DNA of 64,000 nucleotides, from the NCBI RefSeq assembly GCF_000430645.1, contig NZ_AUMK01000003.1:558001-622000 (forward strand). Direction: 5' to 3'. The translations under genes and the position numbers were made by a program. Below, piece after piece: positions 32,991-42,278 of the stretch. A model generated the notes under the pieces. That model searched no databases. It saw nothing but the letters and a program-made list of their open reading frames with translations, and was not told the DNA's origin. Numbering within the stretch: position 1 is the stretch's first letter; the number at the start of each line of letters is the position of its first letter. The DNA is from Aquimarina latercula DSM 2041 (GTDB lineage Bacteria; Bacteroidota; Bacteroidia; Flavobacteriales; Flavobacteriaceae).

Positions 32991-33824
32991 ATGAAAAAAG
33001 TATTCACATTAATTGCAATATCGGGGGCTTTAATGACCACATCTTGCGTTTCGAAAAAGAAGTATTTAGCTCTGGAAGAAGATCTAAATAATACTCGTAG
33101 TACATTACAGAAAACAACAGTTGAAAAAGAAGAATTAGAATCTAAATTTGCTAAAATAGAAGCAAGAGTAGCTGATTATAATGCAAAAATAAATTCATTA
33201 AGAGATTCTAATGATGAGAAAATGGTAATGGTAGATAACCTTGCGGTAATTTCTAACAATACTAAAGAAAAAATGAAACAAACATTATCTCAAGTAGATC
33301 CAGAAAAACTTCAAGGAGCAAGAACTCTAGAAGATTCAATGAATTTAGCTGTTTCTCATAACCTAAAAAGTTCTTTAGACGATAGTTTAAAAGAGGATGA
33401 GGATATTTCTATCGACATTGATAACACTGTTGTGATGATTTCTATTTCTGACAAAATGCTATTTAATAGCGGAAGCTATCGTGTTAGTAACAAAGCAAAT
33501 GATATTTTAGAAAAGTTAGCTCAAGTTATTAACTCTGAACCAAGTCTTGATGTTATGATCGAAGGGCACACTGATCCAAGAACGATTAGCACACCTGCAT
33601 TAGAAGATAACTGGGACTTAAGTGTAAAAAGAGCAACTTCTATCACAAGATTATTACAAAAGAAGTATAATGTTGACCCATCTAAGTTAATCGCCTCAGG
33701 AAGAAGCAGCTATCAACCTTTAGTAGAAAATGACACAGAAGAGAATATGGCTATTAATAGACGTACTAGAATTGTATTATTACCAAATCTAGACAAGTTC
33801 TTTGCAATGCTATCATCAAACTAA
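32991..33824 (+). CDS. OmpA-family peptidoglycan-binding lipoprotein
   Basis: 277 residues. Lipoprotein signal with lipobox TSC (MTTSC at 15-19), then a coiled-coil stretch (about 30-110, heptads of Leu/Glu/Lys) and a C-terminal OmpA-like domain from about 150: MLFNSGSYRVS, VMIEGHTDP, WDLSVKRATSITRLLQKK, LIASGRSSYQPLVEN and NRRTRIVLLP. The Asp and Arg residues that grip diaminopimelate are present. It links the outer membrane to peptidoglycan. Strongly AT-rich leader; closed by a strong terminator. Confidence 0.95.
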   Translation: MKKVFTLIAISGALMTTSCVSKKKYLALEEDLNNTRSTLQKTTVEKEELESKFAKIEARVADYNAKINSLRDSNDEKMVMVDNLAVISNNTKEKMKQTLSQVDPEKLQGARTLEDSMNLAVSHNLKSSLDDSLKEDEDISIDIDNTVVMISISDKMLFNSGSYRVSNKANDILEKLAQVINSEPSLDVMIEGHTDPRTISTPALEDNWDLSVKRATSITRLLQKKYNVDPSKLIASGRSSYQPLVENDTEENMAINRRTRIVLLPNLDKFFAMLSSN

Positions 33825-33842
33825 GAAGAGAAAATAAATTTT

Positions 33843-33879
33843 AAAAAAGGGATATGTATATGATACATATCCCTTTTTT
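33843..33879 (+). terminator. Rho-independent terminator of the OmpA-like gene
   Basis: 17-bp perfect stem AAAAAAGGGATATGTAT / ATACATATCCCTTTTTT with a 3-base loop, 19 bases past the stop codon. A very strong terminator. Confidence 0.95.
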
Positions 33880-33967
33880 CATTTGCATTCGTACAATTAC
33901 AACCTAAAACATCAATTATCTTCTCAACACACATTGATAAAACAATACTGTTTTATGATAATCTATT

Positions 33968-34156
33968 TTAATCAATATATGTATTAACACTTGTAGTCAA
34001 TTTACAAGAGCTATGTAACATCTTTTTAAACTTTAGAGCCAAATGTTCATCATTAAACTTCATTGCTTCACTAATACTATTAGACAAGACCAACTCCCCT
34101 ATTAGATATTCTACAAAATAGGTTTGCTCATCAGTTAACAAAACATATTCAGTCAT
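33968..34156 (-). CDS. Small hypothetical protein
   Basis: 62 residues: acidic N-terminus MTEYVLLTDEQTYFVEYLIGEL, then a helical region and the ending SSCKLTTSVNTYID. No family recognised, no signal peptide or membrane helix. It is flanked by terminators, and its composition is like the neighbours. It could be a real short gene, but an ORF of this length could also occur by chance. Confidence 0.45.
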   Translation of the reverse strand: MTEYVLLTDEQTYFVEYLIGELVLSNSISEAMKFNDEHLALKFKKMLHSSCKLTTSVNTYID

Positions 34157-34396
34157 ATAAAATTCTTATTTTGGAACTCTATCATATTTTACATTAAGAA
34201 TAAAACAATACAGATACACCATTTTTCTACTTCAAATTTAAGTTTTAAGAACCTTACTTTTATCGGCCTCTCATGTTTGTTATCAAATTCTTATTCACAA
34301 TCTCTCCTAAAGAAATTATAAAGCCTTTTTAAAACAAAACAAAATCATATTTTTTTTTGTAACTTATTGATGTTCAATTCATAAAATCACTCCATC

Positions 34397-34846
34397 ATGA
34401 AATCCTTCTTATTAATCATTTTCAGCTTTTTCTCCATAAATTCAATTTACAATACGTCTAACACCTCTGATGTCAATAATTTTAACCTAGAAGGTGTTTG
34501 GGATCTAAAGCATCAATTTCTATATGATGATCACAATGAAATCTCTGATACCATATTAAATCCAAATGGATACCGACAGGTAAAAATGTATAGTAAAGGA
34601 AAAGTGATGTGGACTAGATATGACCCAGCAGATAGTAATGAATGGTTTGGATATGGAACATATTCAATTAAAGGTAATATCCTTGAAGAAAGATTAGAAT
34701 ATGCATCTGGACCAATGATGAAAATAGTAGACACCACTCAAGTTTTTAGATTTGAACTAGTAATGGATAAAAAATCCTATCAACAAATAACAATTGATGA
34801 AAGTGGTCATTATTCGCAATCCGAAAATTATACTAAAGTAGAATAA
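34397..34846 (+). CDS. Exported lipocalin-like protein of unknown function
   Basis: 149 residues with a signal peptide ending near residue 20. The mature part begins NLEGVWDLKHQFLYDD and has a series of short strands ending with DKKSYQQITIDESGHYSQSENYTKVE, the layout of small lipocalin-like domains in Bacteroidota. No catalytic motif. It stands alone, closed by a terminator. Confidence 0.65.
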   Translation: MKSFLLIIFSFFSINSIYNTSNTSDVNNFNLEGVWDLKHQFLYDDHNEISDTILNPNGYRQVKMYSKGKVMWTRYDPADSNEWFGYGTYSIKGNILEERLEYASGPMMKIVDTTQVFRFELVMDKKSYQQITIDESGHYSQSENYTKVE

Positions 34847-34886
34847 TTAGTATTTTTACTTTCCACTTCATTCCTTAACATAATAT

Positions 34887-34928
34887 AAAGGGTATTCACC
34901 CAACAATTTGGGTTGTATACCCCTTTTT
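34887..34928 (+). terminator. Rho-independent terminator after the lipocalin-like gene
   Basis: Hairpin with two paired blocks: GGGTAT / ATACCC outside and CCCAA / TTGGG inside, followed by CTTTTT. It starts 41 bases after the stop codon. Confidence 0.8.
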
Positions 34929-35106
34929 AATTGTATTACTAAAATTTAGTTTTGAAAAATAAATATTTGCACGATATAAAACCACACAAATATTATACAA
35001 CTATCCCAACAATATTTTTTATAGAGCACTTGATGTTTAAAGGAACACTTTTGCAAGAACTTATCGTAAAATTCAAACTAATCAACTGAAATTAAAATAC
35101 ACTACG

Positions 35107-35943
35107 ATGAAAAAAATCACATTGTTAATGCTTTGTCTTATGGTTCTTATAACCAACTTCTCCTGTCAGAAAAAAGAAATTAATGAAGAAATCCAAGAAA
35201 CACATAAGAAACCAACTAAAGAACAGCTCACCAAGTTATTTAATATGGGTGTAAATATCGATGATGTTACTATCCAAAAAATCACCACCTTAGATGGCAA
35301 AACCCGCACTTATTTAATATCCGGAGATATTACGATTCCTATAGATAAGCTTACATCTTATTCAGATTTAAAATCTTTAAATGGTGACAATAAACAATAT
35401 AGAGATACTAATTTGGTCTCTCCTAATTATAGGGATATTGATATATTGGGATATACTGGAGGGAATTTTGCATTGACTTCTAAAATGCAAACTGCACTGC
35501 GTTGGGCCGTTAACAATTATAATGCATTATCAAATAGTTTAAATTTCAATCTTACTTTTGGTACTGATTTCAACAACGCCGATATGGTAGTTTATAAAAT
35601 TAATGTAGCTAGTGGTGGCGGAAATGCTGGTTTTCCGAACACACTTGGAGAACCTTATAAATGGGTTAGAATCAACTCTGGAACAGATGCGTTTACAACC
35701 AATGTAAATGAACATGTAATAGGCCATGAAATTGGCCATTGTATTGGTCTTAGACATCAAGATTGGTATAATCGTCAAAGCTGCGGTTACTCTGGTCCTC
35801 TACCAGCAGAACCACCTGCTATTTGGATTCCTGGAACACCTACATCCGCTTATGCTGATTCTATCATGCAAGCATGTTTTGGAACTACTGAAGATGGAGA
35901 ATTTACCGATACGGATAAAACAGCACTAAACATTTTGTATTAG
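35107..35943 (+). CDS. M57-like zinc metallopeptidase lipoprotein
   Basis: 278 residues with lipobox FSC at 18-20. The zinc site is HEIGHCIGLRH (His207, Glu208, His211, His217), with the following W and C-rich part (DWYNRQSCGYSG) and IMQ as a Met-turn candidate near residue 258. It matches the M57/dual-action HEIGH metallopeptidase family typical of Bacteroidota. The N-terminal 35 residues after the signal are charged, perhaps a linker or pro-segment. It is monocistronic. Substrate unknown. Confidence 0.88.
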   Translation: MKKITLLMLCLMVLITNFSCQKKEINEEIQETHKKPTKEQLTKLFNMGVNIDDVTIQKITTLDGKTRTYLISGDITIPIDKLTSYSDLKSLNGDNKQYRDTNLVSPNYRDIDILGYTGGNFALTSKMQTALRWAVNNYNALSNSLNFNLTFGTDFNNADMVVYKINVASGGGNAGFPNTLGEPYKWVRINSGTDAFTTNVNEHVIGHEIGHCIGLRHQDWYNRQSCGYSGPLPAEPPAIWIPGTPTSAYADSIMQACFGTTEDGEFTDTDKTALNILY

Positions 35944-35971
35944 TACATAATATTGTAAAAGATACACCTAG

Positions 35972-36008
35972 TAGGTTACATATTTGAAGTATGTAACCTA
36001 TTTTTTTT
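35972..36008 (+). terminator. Rho-independent terminator of the M57-like gene
   Basis: 11-bp perfect stem TAGGTTACATA / TATGTAACCTA, 7-base loop, followed by T8. It begins 29 bases past the stop codon. Confidence 0.95.
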
Positions 36009-36072
36009 AAAATTATAATTAAACCTTTATTGATTAGCATGGTCTTACTACTAAACACTAAAACATTAAATT

Positions 36073-36480
36073 ATGAAAAATAAAAAAAGACAAAAACTAA
36101 TCGTACCATTTTTAATGGTATTATTTTTAGTAGGAAGCAGCTTTACTACCGTTAAAATAAAATGGGAACATTTAGGATCTAGAACAGTAAATTATAAAAT
36201 TGATAGAGATGTTATTAAAGTAACAGCAAAAGATGGTGCATTTAAAAAACTAAAAGTAAAAGTAACCAATGGTTCTATAAATATGCATCGAATAGTTGTA
36301 CAATATGGAAATGGAGAAAAGCAAGTAATTCAAGTAAAAAAGAATTTCAAAAAAGGAGGTGCGACTAGAATTATTGATTTAAAAGGTAACAAACGAATTA
36401 TAAGGGATATCACTTTTTTCTATGACACCAAAAATTTATCTAAAAATCGAGCAAAAGTACATGTTTTTGGAAAGCACTGA
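36073..36480 (+). CDS. Exported DUF2541-like protein
   Basis: 135 residues with a signal peptide ending near SSFTT. The rest is a small beta-rich domain: LGSRTVNYKIDRDVIKV, FKKLKVKVTNGSINMHRIVVQYGNGEKQ, KKGGATRIIDL and IIRDITFFYDTK. The spacing resembles the DUF2541/YaaI family, but identity is low, so this is tentative. Strongly basic. It is closed by a large hairpin. Function unknown. Confidence 0.6.
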   Translation: MKNKKRQKLIVPFLMVLFLVGSSFTTVKIKWEHLGSRTVNYKIDRDVIKVTAKDGAFKKLKVKVTNGSINMHRIVVQYGNGEKQVIQVKKNFKKGGATRIIDLKGNKRIIRDITFFYDTKNLSKNRAKVHVFGKH

Positions 36481-36494
36481 TAAGAAAACAATAA

Positions 36495-36556
36495 CTGAAC
36501 CTAAATTTGGTTGAAGCATTTCATACGTAACATTAATATGCTTCAACCTGGTTCAG
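36495..36556. terminator. Large two-block hairpin between convergent genes
   Basis: Outer block CTGAACC (36495-36501) pairs with GGTTCAG (36550-36556); inner block GGTTGAAGCAT (36509-36519) pairs with ATGCTTCAACC (36538-36548). There is a 7-base bulge on one side only and no T run. It likely acts as an end-of-transcript structure for both genes or as a structured RNA. Confidence 0.55.
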
Positions 36557-36572
36557 AAATTGATCATTTACA

Positions 36573-37796
36573 TTAACTCATTTTATAATACACACACTTT
36601 AAATACGCTCCTTCTTCAAATGTTATTGGGTGATCTATATCGTGATATGTTTTTTCCAACACACTAAAATTTCTTCCACTTTGAGATATGTTTTCATCAC
36701 ATATATTAAAAAAGTCCTCTGATCTTACCCTAGAAGAACAAGAGGCTAAAACTAAAATTCCCTTTTCACCAACCAACTGAGCTCCTAGCCTAGCTAATCT
36801 AGCATAACTATTCTTTGCCTTAGAAATTTCACTTTCTCTCTTAGCAAAAGATGGAGGATCAATAACAACGATATCAAATTTTCTGTTATCGCTTATAAGA
36901 TTTTGCAACCCTTCGAAAGCATCTATAACCATTATATTATGGTCTCCCGAATGCTTGTTTAAAGAAGCATTATCTTTTGCCATTTCTAGAGCCTGTCTAC
37001 TTATATCAAGACTCACAACTTCTGTAGCATTCCCAGCCAATGCATGAACAGAAAATCCTCCTGCATAAGAAAACACATCCAATACTGTTTTTCCATTAGC
37101 AAGATCACCGACTCTCTTTCTATTATGTCTATGATCTAAAAAATATCCAGTTTTATGACCTTTAATTACATTCGCCGAAAACAAAACTCCATGTTCTTCG
37201 AACACTACTACCTCATTCTCCAAATCTCCAAAAATTACATCCCCGTCCTTTAAATTATATGTATCACCTCTAGTTTGTAATGATCTGCTTAGTCTCATTA
37301 CAACAGTTTTACATTCTGTATTTTCTATTAAACAAGGTAGCACCCAATTAATATATGGAAACCAAATATGAGAATACAATTTTATAACTAAAACGGTATC
37401 ATACACATCTGCAATAAAACCTGGCATTTGATCATTCTCACCAAATATTAATCGATAACTATTTGTCTTTGTTTCTAATAACTCTTTTCTAGTACTATAA
37501 GCTTGTAAAATTCTATGACCAAACCATTCTTCATTTATTTGAGCTGCTTTCTTAAACTGAATTATTTTAATTCTAATTGGAGAATATGGATCATACAATC
37601 CAATTGCAATAATAGTATTCTTTTTGCTGTCATATATAATAGCTAAATCTCCAGCATTTCCTTTATTACTTTGTTTAATAATACTATTTTCAAAAACCCA
37701 AGGGTGTCCTCTTTTCACCATTTTTTCTGCAGAGGGTTTAAGTTTTATTGCTAATCTTTGAGTGTTGATTTGCGGGACAATATTCATCATATGCAA
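36573..37796 (-). CDS. RlmI-like rRNA (cytosine-C5) methyltransferase
   Basis: 407 residues. An N-terminal PUA domain (LKPSAEKMVKRGHPWVFENSI) is followed by a central RlmI-type domain and a SAM-binding Rossmann fold: VLDVFSYAGGFSVHALAGNATEVVSLDIS and the motif VVIDPPSFAKRESE with catalytic-region DPPSF, then LVLASCSSRV. This is the RlmI/RlmK-like family that methylates C1962 of 23S rRNA (m5C) in E. coli. In Bacteroidota the exact target has not, as far as I know, been confirmed. Downstream of the lon region. Confidence 0.9.
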   Translation of the reverse strand: MHMMNIVPQINTQRLAIKLKPSAEKMVKRGHPWVFENSIIKQSNKGNAGDLAIIYDSKKNTIIAIGLYDPYSPIRIKIIQFKKAAQINEEWFGHRILQAYSTRKELLETKTNSYRLIFGENDQMPGFIADVYDTVLVIKLYSHIWFPYINWVLPCLIENTECKTVVMRLSRSLQTRGDTYNLKDGDVIFGDLENEVVVFEEHGVLFSANVIKGHKTGYFLDHRHNRKRVGDLANGKTVLDVFSYAGGFSVHALAGNATEVVSLDISRQALEMAKDNASLNKHSGDHNIMVIDAFEGLQNLISDNRKFDIVVIDPPSFAKRESEISKAKNSYARLARLGAQLVGEKGILVLASCSSRVRSEDFFNICDENISQSGRNFSVLEKTYHDIDHPITFEEGAYLKCVYYKMS

Positions 37797-37837
37797 GAAT
37801 AGTAATATTTTTTAGTATACAGGAACTATAATATATA

Positions 37838-37871
37838 AAAACGGGATTGTATCTGGAAACAATCCCGTTTT
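37838..37871. terminator. Strong bidirectional-type stem-loop
   Basis: 13-bp perfect stem AAAACGGGATTGT / ACAATCCCGTTTT with an 8-base loop. On the minus strand it ends TTTTTATA, so it could end a transcript coming from the lon side; it is 42 bases before the start of the methyltransferase gene. Confidence 0.85.
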
Positions 37872-38128
37872 AACCAAAACTTTTCTAGCTAATGAACCTA
37901 TTGAGGAATCGCCATTTTAGACTATTATAGGTGTGACATTCTAACTTCGGGTTTTAAGAGATTTCCATGTGTAATATATATGTTGGTTGACAAAAACATG
38001 AATTAAAAAAATAAAGTCTGGTTTACATATTAAAAGTAAAACATTTATACAACTTACGGTTGCGTGTAAACCTCAAAAAAAGTAAACTAAAATAGTCTTA
38101 TTTACTTTACAAAATTAGAAAAGCGCTT

Positions 38129-38148
38129 ATCCCAAGGAGTATCAGGAT
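38129..38148. repeat. Palindromic repeat element, copy 1
   Basis: ATCCCAAGGAGTATCAGGAT, 18 of 20 bases identical to the copy at 38251. Flanks AGCG / CGCT extend the pairing, so it can form an AGCG-TTATCC ... GGATAA-CGCT hairpin. REP-like palindromes of similar style occur in Bacteroidota genomes. Confidence 0.5.
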
Positions 38149-38250
38149 AAACGCTCAAAAAAATATTGTTCGAACTTGTAATTATTTAGTAAAGTAAATC
38201 TCGCTTTTTGATTGTAAGTTAAATTTAAATACTTTTTCTAAAAAGCATCA

Positions 38251-38270
38251 ATCCCAAGATGTATCAGGAT
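38251..38270. repeat. Palindromic repeat element, copy 2
   Basis: ATCCCAAGATGTATCAGGAT, the second copy, 122 bases after the first, also flanked by AAAAGC on the left. The two copies share the order AATCC ... GGATT. Confidence 0.5.
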
Positions 38271-38496
38271 TAATCCCCTTTAAGTATACATTCAACTTTT
38301 TTATCTAATAATAGATCTTGTTGACTTCTCTACTGTTTACATCTATATGACGAGCATGACTAAATTTTGTTACACTTTTTTTTTATTATTTTTGTTTTAA
38401 ACATCTGAAAATTAAAATAATCCAGTAAAATCAATACCTAAAGTCCATATTTTTTTTTACGAAAAAATATGTCTCATTATTAATAAATATTAAAAA

Positions 38497-40947
38497 TTAC
38501 AATTTTTTAGCATTCTTAACCTTACTCTTGGTTAATGCTAATTCCAAAACTTCACTCATTTCTTTAACGTAATGGAATTTTAATCCTTTGAGATACTCTG
38601 CTTTAATTTCATCAATATCTCTTTTATTATCCTCACACAACAATATTTCTTTGATATGAGCTCTTTTTGCTGCCAAGATTTTTTCCTTAATTCCACCAAC
38701 AGGTAATACCTTACCTCTTAGTGTTATCTCACCTGTCATAGCAATACTCTTTTTGACCTTTCTTTGGGTAAATAATGACACTAATGACGTAAGCATCGTA
38801 ATTCCAGCACTAGGACCATCTTTAGGAGTAGCTCCTTCCGGAACATGAATATGAACATTGTAGTTGCTAAAAATATCTTGATTAATTCCTAAAACATCCG
38901 CATTAGCTTTTATATACTCCATAGCAATAGTTGCAGATTCCTTCATTACTTTTCCTAAATTACCAGTAATTGTTAAGCTTCCTTTTCCTTTGGAAAGAAT
39001 CGATTCTATAAATAAAATATCACCACCTACACTAGTCCAAGCCAATCCTGTAACAACACCTGCTACTTCATTATTTTCATATTTATCACGCTCTAATCTA
39101 GGAACTCCTAAAACCTCTACAACATCATCATTACTTACCTTTATATTATAAGTCTCTTCCATTGCTATATTTTTAGCAGCGAACCGCACCATTTTAGCAA
39201 TTTGCTTTTCCAATCCACGAACACCAGATTCTCTTGTATATCCTTCTACGATCTTCTCTAATTGTACCTTTCCTATTTTTAAATGAGATTTATCCAATCC
39301 GTGTTCAACCAATTGTTTTGGTAATAAATGTTGTTTTGCAATTTCAACTTTTTCTTCTATCGTATATCCTGTAACATTAATGATCTCCATACGATCTCTT
39401 AGAGCTGGCTGAATTGTATTAAGGCTATTGGAAGTAGCAATAAACATCACTTTGGAAAGATCAAATCCCATTTCTAAGAAATTATCATGAAATTCAGAGT
39501 TTTGCTCAGGATCAAGCACTTCTAATAAAGCAGAAGAAGGATCTCCTTGGTTTCCTACAGAAAGTTTATCTATCTCATCTAAAACAAAAACTGGATTACT
39601 TGTTCCTGCTTTTTTAAGGCTTTGAATAATACGACCAGGCATCGCACCTATATATGTCTTTCTATGTCCTCTAATTTCTGCTTCATCTCGCAATCCACCT
39701 AGTGATATACGTACATATTCTCTACCTAATGCTTCGGCAATAGACTTCCCTAATGATGTCTTACCGACTCCCGGAGGACCGTACAAACATAGTATCGGTG
39801 ATTTCATATCATTACGCAGCTTTAGTACTGCTAAATATTCTATGATACGCTTTTTTACTTCGTCTAAACCGTAATGATCACGATCAAGGATTTTCTTGGC
39901 GCGTTTTAGATCAAATTTATCTTTACTAAATTCATTCCATGGTAAATCTAAAAATAGATCTAAATAATTACGTTGAATAGAATATTCGGCTACTTGCGGA
40001 TTCATACGACGCATCTTAGACAATTCTTTGTCAAAATGTTTCTTTACATTTTCATCCCATTTCTTATCCTTACTTCTAACCTGCATTTCCTCTAACTCAT
40101 CTTCATGAGACACACCACCTAGTTCCTCCTGAATCGTTTTCATCTGTTGATGAAGAAAATACTCTCGTTGTTGCTGGCTCATATCATGCTGAACCTTATT
40201 TTGTATATCATTTCTTAGTTCCAATTTCTGAAACTCTAAATTCATATACTTCAACGTTGCTAGAGCTCTATCCTTAATACTATCAATTTCTAATATTTTT
40301 TGCTTTTCATCAACTGGTAAATTTAGATTTGAAGAAACAAAATTTATCAAAAATGAATTACTTTCAATATTTTTAATCGCAAAAGATGCTTCCGAAGGAA
40401 TATTAGGACTTTCCTTTATAATTTCTAAAGCCAATTCCTTTATAGAGTCAATAATCGTATTAAATTCCTGATTTTCTTTAGCAGGTCTAGTTTCTGGAAC
40501 TTCTAATACTCTTGCTTTAATATATGGTTCTTCTTCTAAGATCTCATCTATCTTAAACCTTTTCTTACCCTGTAAAATAACAGTTGTATTTCCATCAGGC
40601 ATCTTAAGAACTCTTAAGATTCTAGCTACTACTCCAACCTTATTTATATCCTTAGAAGTAGGGTTTTCTACGTCTTCTTCTTTTTGAGAAACTACTCCAA
40701 TCGTTTTATTTCCATTATTTGCTTCATTAAGAAGCTTAATTGATTTATCACGACCAGCAGTAATAGGAATCACTACTCCTGGAAATAAAACAGTATTTCT
40801 CAATGGTAATATAGGAAGCGTTTCCGGAAGTTCTTCTTTATCGATTTCCTCTTCATCTTCAGGTGTCATTAAAGGTATTAATTCTGCATCTTCATTTATT
40901 CCTTGAAATGACAAACTGTCAAGAGTTGTTAATTTGGATTTCGTCAT
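38497..40947 (-). CDS. lon: ATP-dependent protease Lon
   Basis: 816 residues, full length. The N-terminal LON substrate-binding domain starts near [21 protein letters not shown]. The AAA+ module has Walker [16 protein letters not shown], Walker [10 protein letters not shown], and sensor motifs. The C-terminal protease domain has [16 protein letters not shown] with the catalytic Ser and the Lys in [18 protein letters not shown]. It degrades unfolded and regulatory proteins. It is monocistronic; the 220-base gap to the divergent ECF sigma gene should hold its promoter. The downstream 700-base interval is gene-free. Confidence 0.98.
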   Translation of the reverse strand: MTKSKLTTLDSLSFQGINEDAELIPLMTPEDEEEIDKEELPETLPILPLRNTVLFPGVVIPITAGRDKSIKLLNEANNGNKTIGVVSQKEEDVENPTSKDINKVGVVARILRVLKMPDGNTTVILQGKKRFKIDEILEEEPYIKARVLEVPETRPAKENQEFNTIIDSIKELALEIIKESPNIPSEASFAIKNIESNSFLINFVSSNLNLPVDEKQKILEIDSIKDRALATLKYMNLEFQKLELRNDIQNKVQHDMSQQQREYFLHQQMKTIQEELGGVSHEDELEEMQVRSKDKKWDENVKKHFDKELSKMRRMNPQVAEYSIQRNYLDLFLDLPWNEFSKDKFDLKRAKKILDRDHYGLDEVKKRIIEYLAVLKLRNDMKSPILCLYGPPGVGKTSLGKSIAEALGREYVRISLGGLRDEAEIRGHRKTYIGAMPGRIIQSLKKAGTSNPVFVLDEIDKLSVGNQGDPSSALLEVLDPEQNSEFHDNFLEMGFDLSKVMFIATSNSLNTIQPALRDRMEIINVTGYTIEEKVEIAKQHLLPKQLVEHGLDKSHLKIGKVQLEKIVEGYTRESGVRGLEKQIAKMVRFAAKNIAMEETYNIKVSNDDVVEVLGVPRLERDKYENNEVAGVVTGLAWTSVGGDILFIESILSKGKGSLTITGNLGKVMKESATIAMEYIKANADVLGINQDIFSNYNVHIHVPEGATPKDGPSAGITMLTSLVSLFTQRKVKKSIAMTGEITLRGKVLPVGGIKEKILAAKRAHIKEILLCEDNKRDIDEIKAEYLKGLKFHYVKEMSEVLELALTKSKVKNAKKL

Positions 40948-41166
40948 AAGTATATATACAAAGTCATTTTGTCATCTAATCAAAATGACATTCTTTAAAA
41001 GTTTATTAAATCTAATTTTAGAATCGATAACAGTTGCAAAATAAGGCATTTGTACCTGATTCTACTTAGATAAGTCAATTGTTATGCCATAAACTTCAAA
41101 AAAATATTTTTAAAACTGTAACAAAAAGGATCTATCCATATCTTTATATAAAGTAAACTGAAATTT

Positions 41167-41718
41167 TTGACACTAACCAAACTAAATACTGAGCAACTGA
41201 TAGAAAGGTGCCGTAAGCAAGATCAGAGTGCGCAGATGGAAATTTATAACAGATACTATAAAGCTATGTATAACACAGCTTATAGAATTATAAAAAATTC
41301 TGCAGAAGCTGAAGATGTGATGCAAGAAGCTTTCTTAACAGCATTTACTAAATTGTCAATGTTAGAAGACAATAAGGTATTTGGAGCTTGGTTAAAAAAA
41401 ATAGTTGTTAATTCTAGTCTTACAATATCTCGTAAGCGAAATATTTATGGTGAGGTCCCTTTAGAAACCATTGAATATGCACTTACAGATGAAACAGAAG
41501 GGGTTGTAAGAGAAGATTTAACTAGTGTTAAAGCTAATACAGTTTTAAATACTTTAAAAGAATTAAAAGAGAGCTATAGTACTGCATTATCATTACACTT
41601 GATAGAAGGTTATGATTATGAAGAGATTTGTGGGATATTAAATATATCATATTCTAATTGCCGTACACTGATTTCTCGCGCGAAAGAAAGTTTACGTAAA
41701 AAATTAATAGTTACATGA
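41167..41718 (+). CDS. ECF-type RNA polymerase sigma factor
   Basis: 183 residues from a TTG at 41167, chosen because no ATG in frame precedes region 2. Region 2: YNRYYKAMYNTAYRIIKNSAEAEDVMQEAFLTAF; region 4: LKESYSTALSLHLIEGYDYEEICGILNISYSNCRTLISRAKESLRKKL. It overlaps the next gene by 4 bases and heads an operon with a membrane protein and two repeat-rich surface proteins, so its own regulon probably includes them. A typical Bacteroidota sigma/anti-sigma arrangement. Confidence 0.94.
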   Translation: MTLTKLNTEQLIERCRKQDQSAQMEIYNRYYKAMYNTAYRIIKNSAEAEDVMQEAFLTAFTKLSMLEDNKVFGAWLKKIVVNSSLTISRKRNIYGEVPLETIEYALTDETEGVVREDLTSVKANTVLNTLKELKESYSTALSLHLIEGYDYEEICGILNISYSNCRTLISRAKESLRKKLIVT

Positions 41719-42278
41719 AAAAGGAAGATGAAATAGATAAGTTATTTGAACGCTTGGAAAATCAACTTGATGTATTTGAACCATCAACTGATCATAAAAT
41801 ACATTTTTTAGAGAAATTACAGGAGCAAAACAAAGTTATTCCTCTTACATCTAAAAAGATAAATTGGATAAAACCTTTAGCTATTGCAGCTTCTATAGCA
41901 ATATTAATAGGTACCATATCAATAGCTCCTATATTTAATACTAATGAAAAAGCTGATTTAGCCAGTGTTTCTCCACAAATGGAGGATACTCAAAATTTCT
42001 TTACAGTTGCGATCAAAAACCAACTGGAAGAAATTGATAAAAACTCATCGGAAGAAACTACGGAACTAGTTGAGGATGCTATGAAGCAGTTAGAAAAATT
42101 AGAATCTAGTTATGAACATCTAAAAAAAGATCTAGTAGAAAGTGGTAATGATAAAAGAGTAATCAGCGCGATGATTAAAAACTTTCAGAAAAGAGCAACT
42201 TTACTAGAAAAAGTATTAGAAAAAATTGACAACATCAACAAAATAAAATTAAATGAAAATGAAACCAATATACTATAA
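41715..42278 (+). CDS. Membrane protein, probable anti-sigma factor
   Basis: 187 residues. A cytoplasmic N-terminus with a coiled-coil-like start (KKEDEIDKLFERLENQLD) precedes one transmembrane helix (about 52-70, LAIAASIAILIGTISIAPIF). A periplasmic part with a second helix-rich coiled coil follows (120-180, KQLEKLESSYEHLKKDLVES). It overlaps the sigma factor by 4 bases and the next gene by 26. Anti-sigma role is inferred from order and topology; no RskA or FecR motif is evident. Confidence 0.75.
   Translation: MKKEDEIDKLFERLENQLDVFEPSTDHKIHFLEKLQEQNKVIPLTSKKINWIKPLAIAASIAILIGTISIAPIFNTNEKADLASVSPQMEDTQNFFTVAIKNQLEEIDKNSSEETTELVEDAMKQLEKLESSYEHLKKDLVESGNDKRVISAMIKNFQKRATLLEKVLEKIDNINKIKLNENETNIL

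Larger units (their letters stand above)
37797..38496. other. 700-base gene-free stretch downstream of lon with repeats and a terminator
   Basis: No credible ORF on either strand. It contains a strong terminator (37838-37871), an 8-bp dyad AAAGTAAA / TTTACTTT at about 38088-38117, and two copies of a 20-bp near-palindromic element (38129-38148 and 38251-38270), described separately. The terminator is about 625 bases beyond the lon stop, so the interval may carry an unrecognised small RNA or a very long lon 3' UTR. Confidence 0.5.

Noticed and set aside
38129..38270. The two 20-mers as phage attachment sites or a CRISPR array
   Set aside because: Only two copies, 122 bases apart, near-palindromic and with no integrase, spacer regularity or Cas gene.
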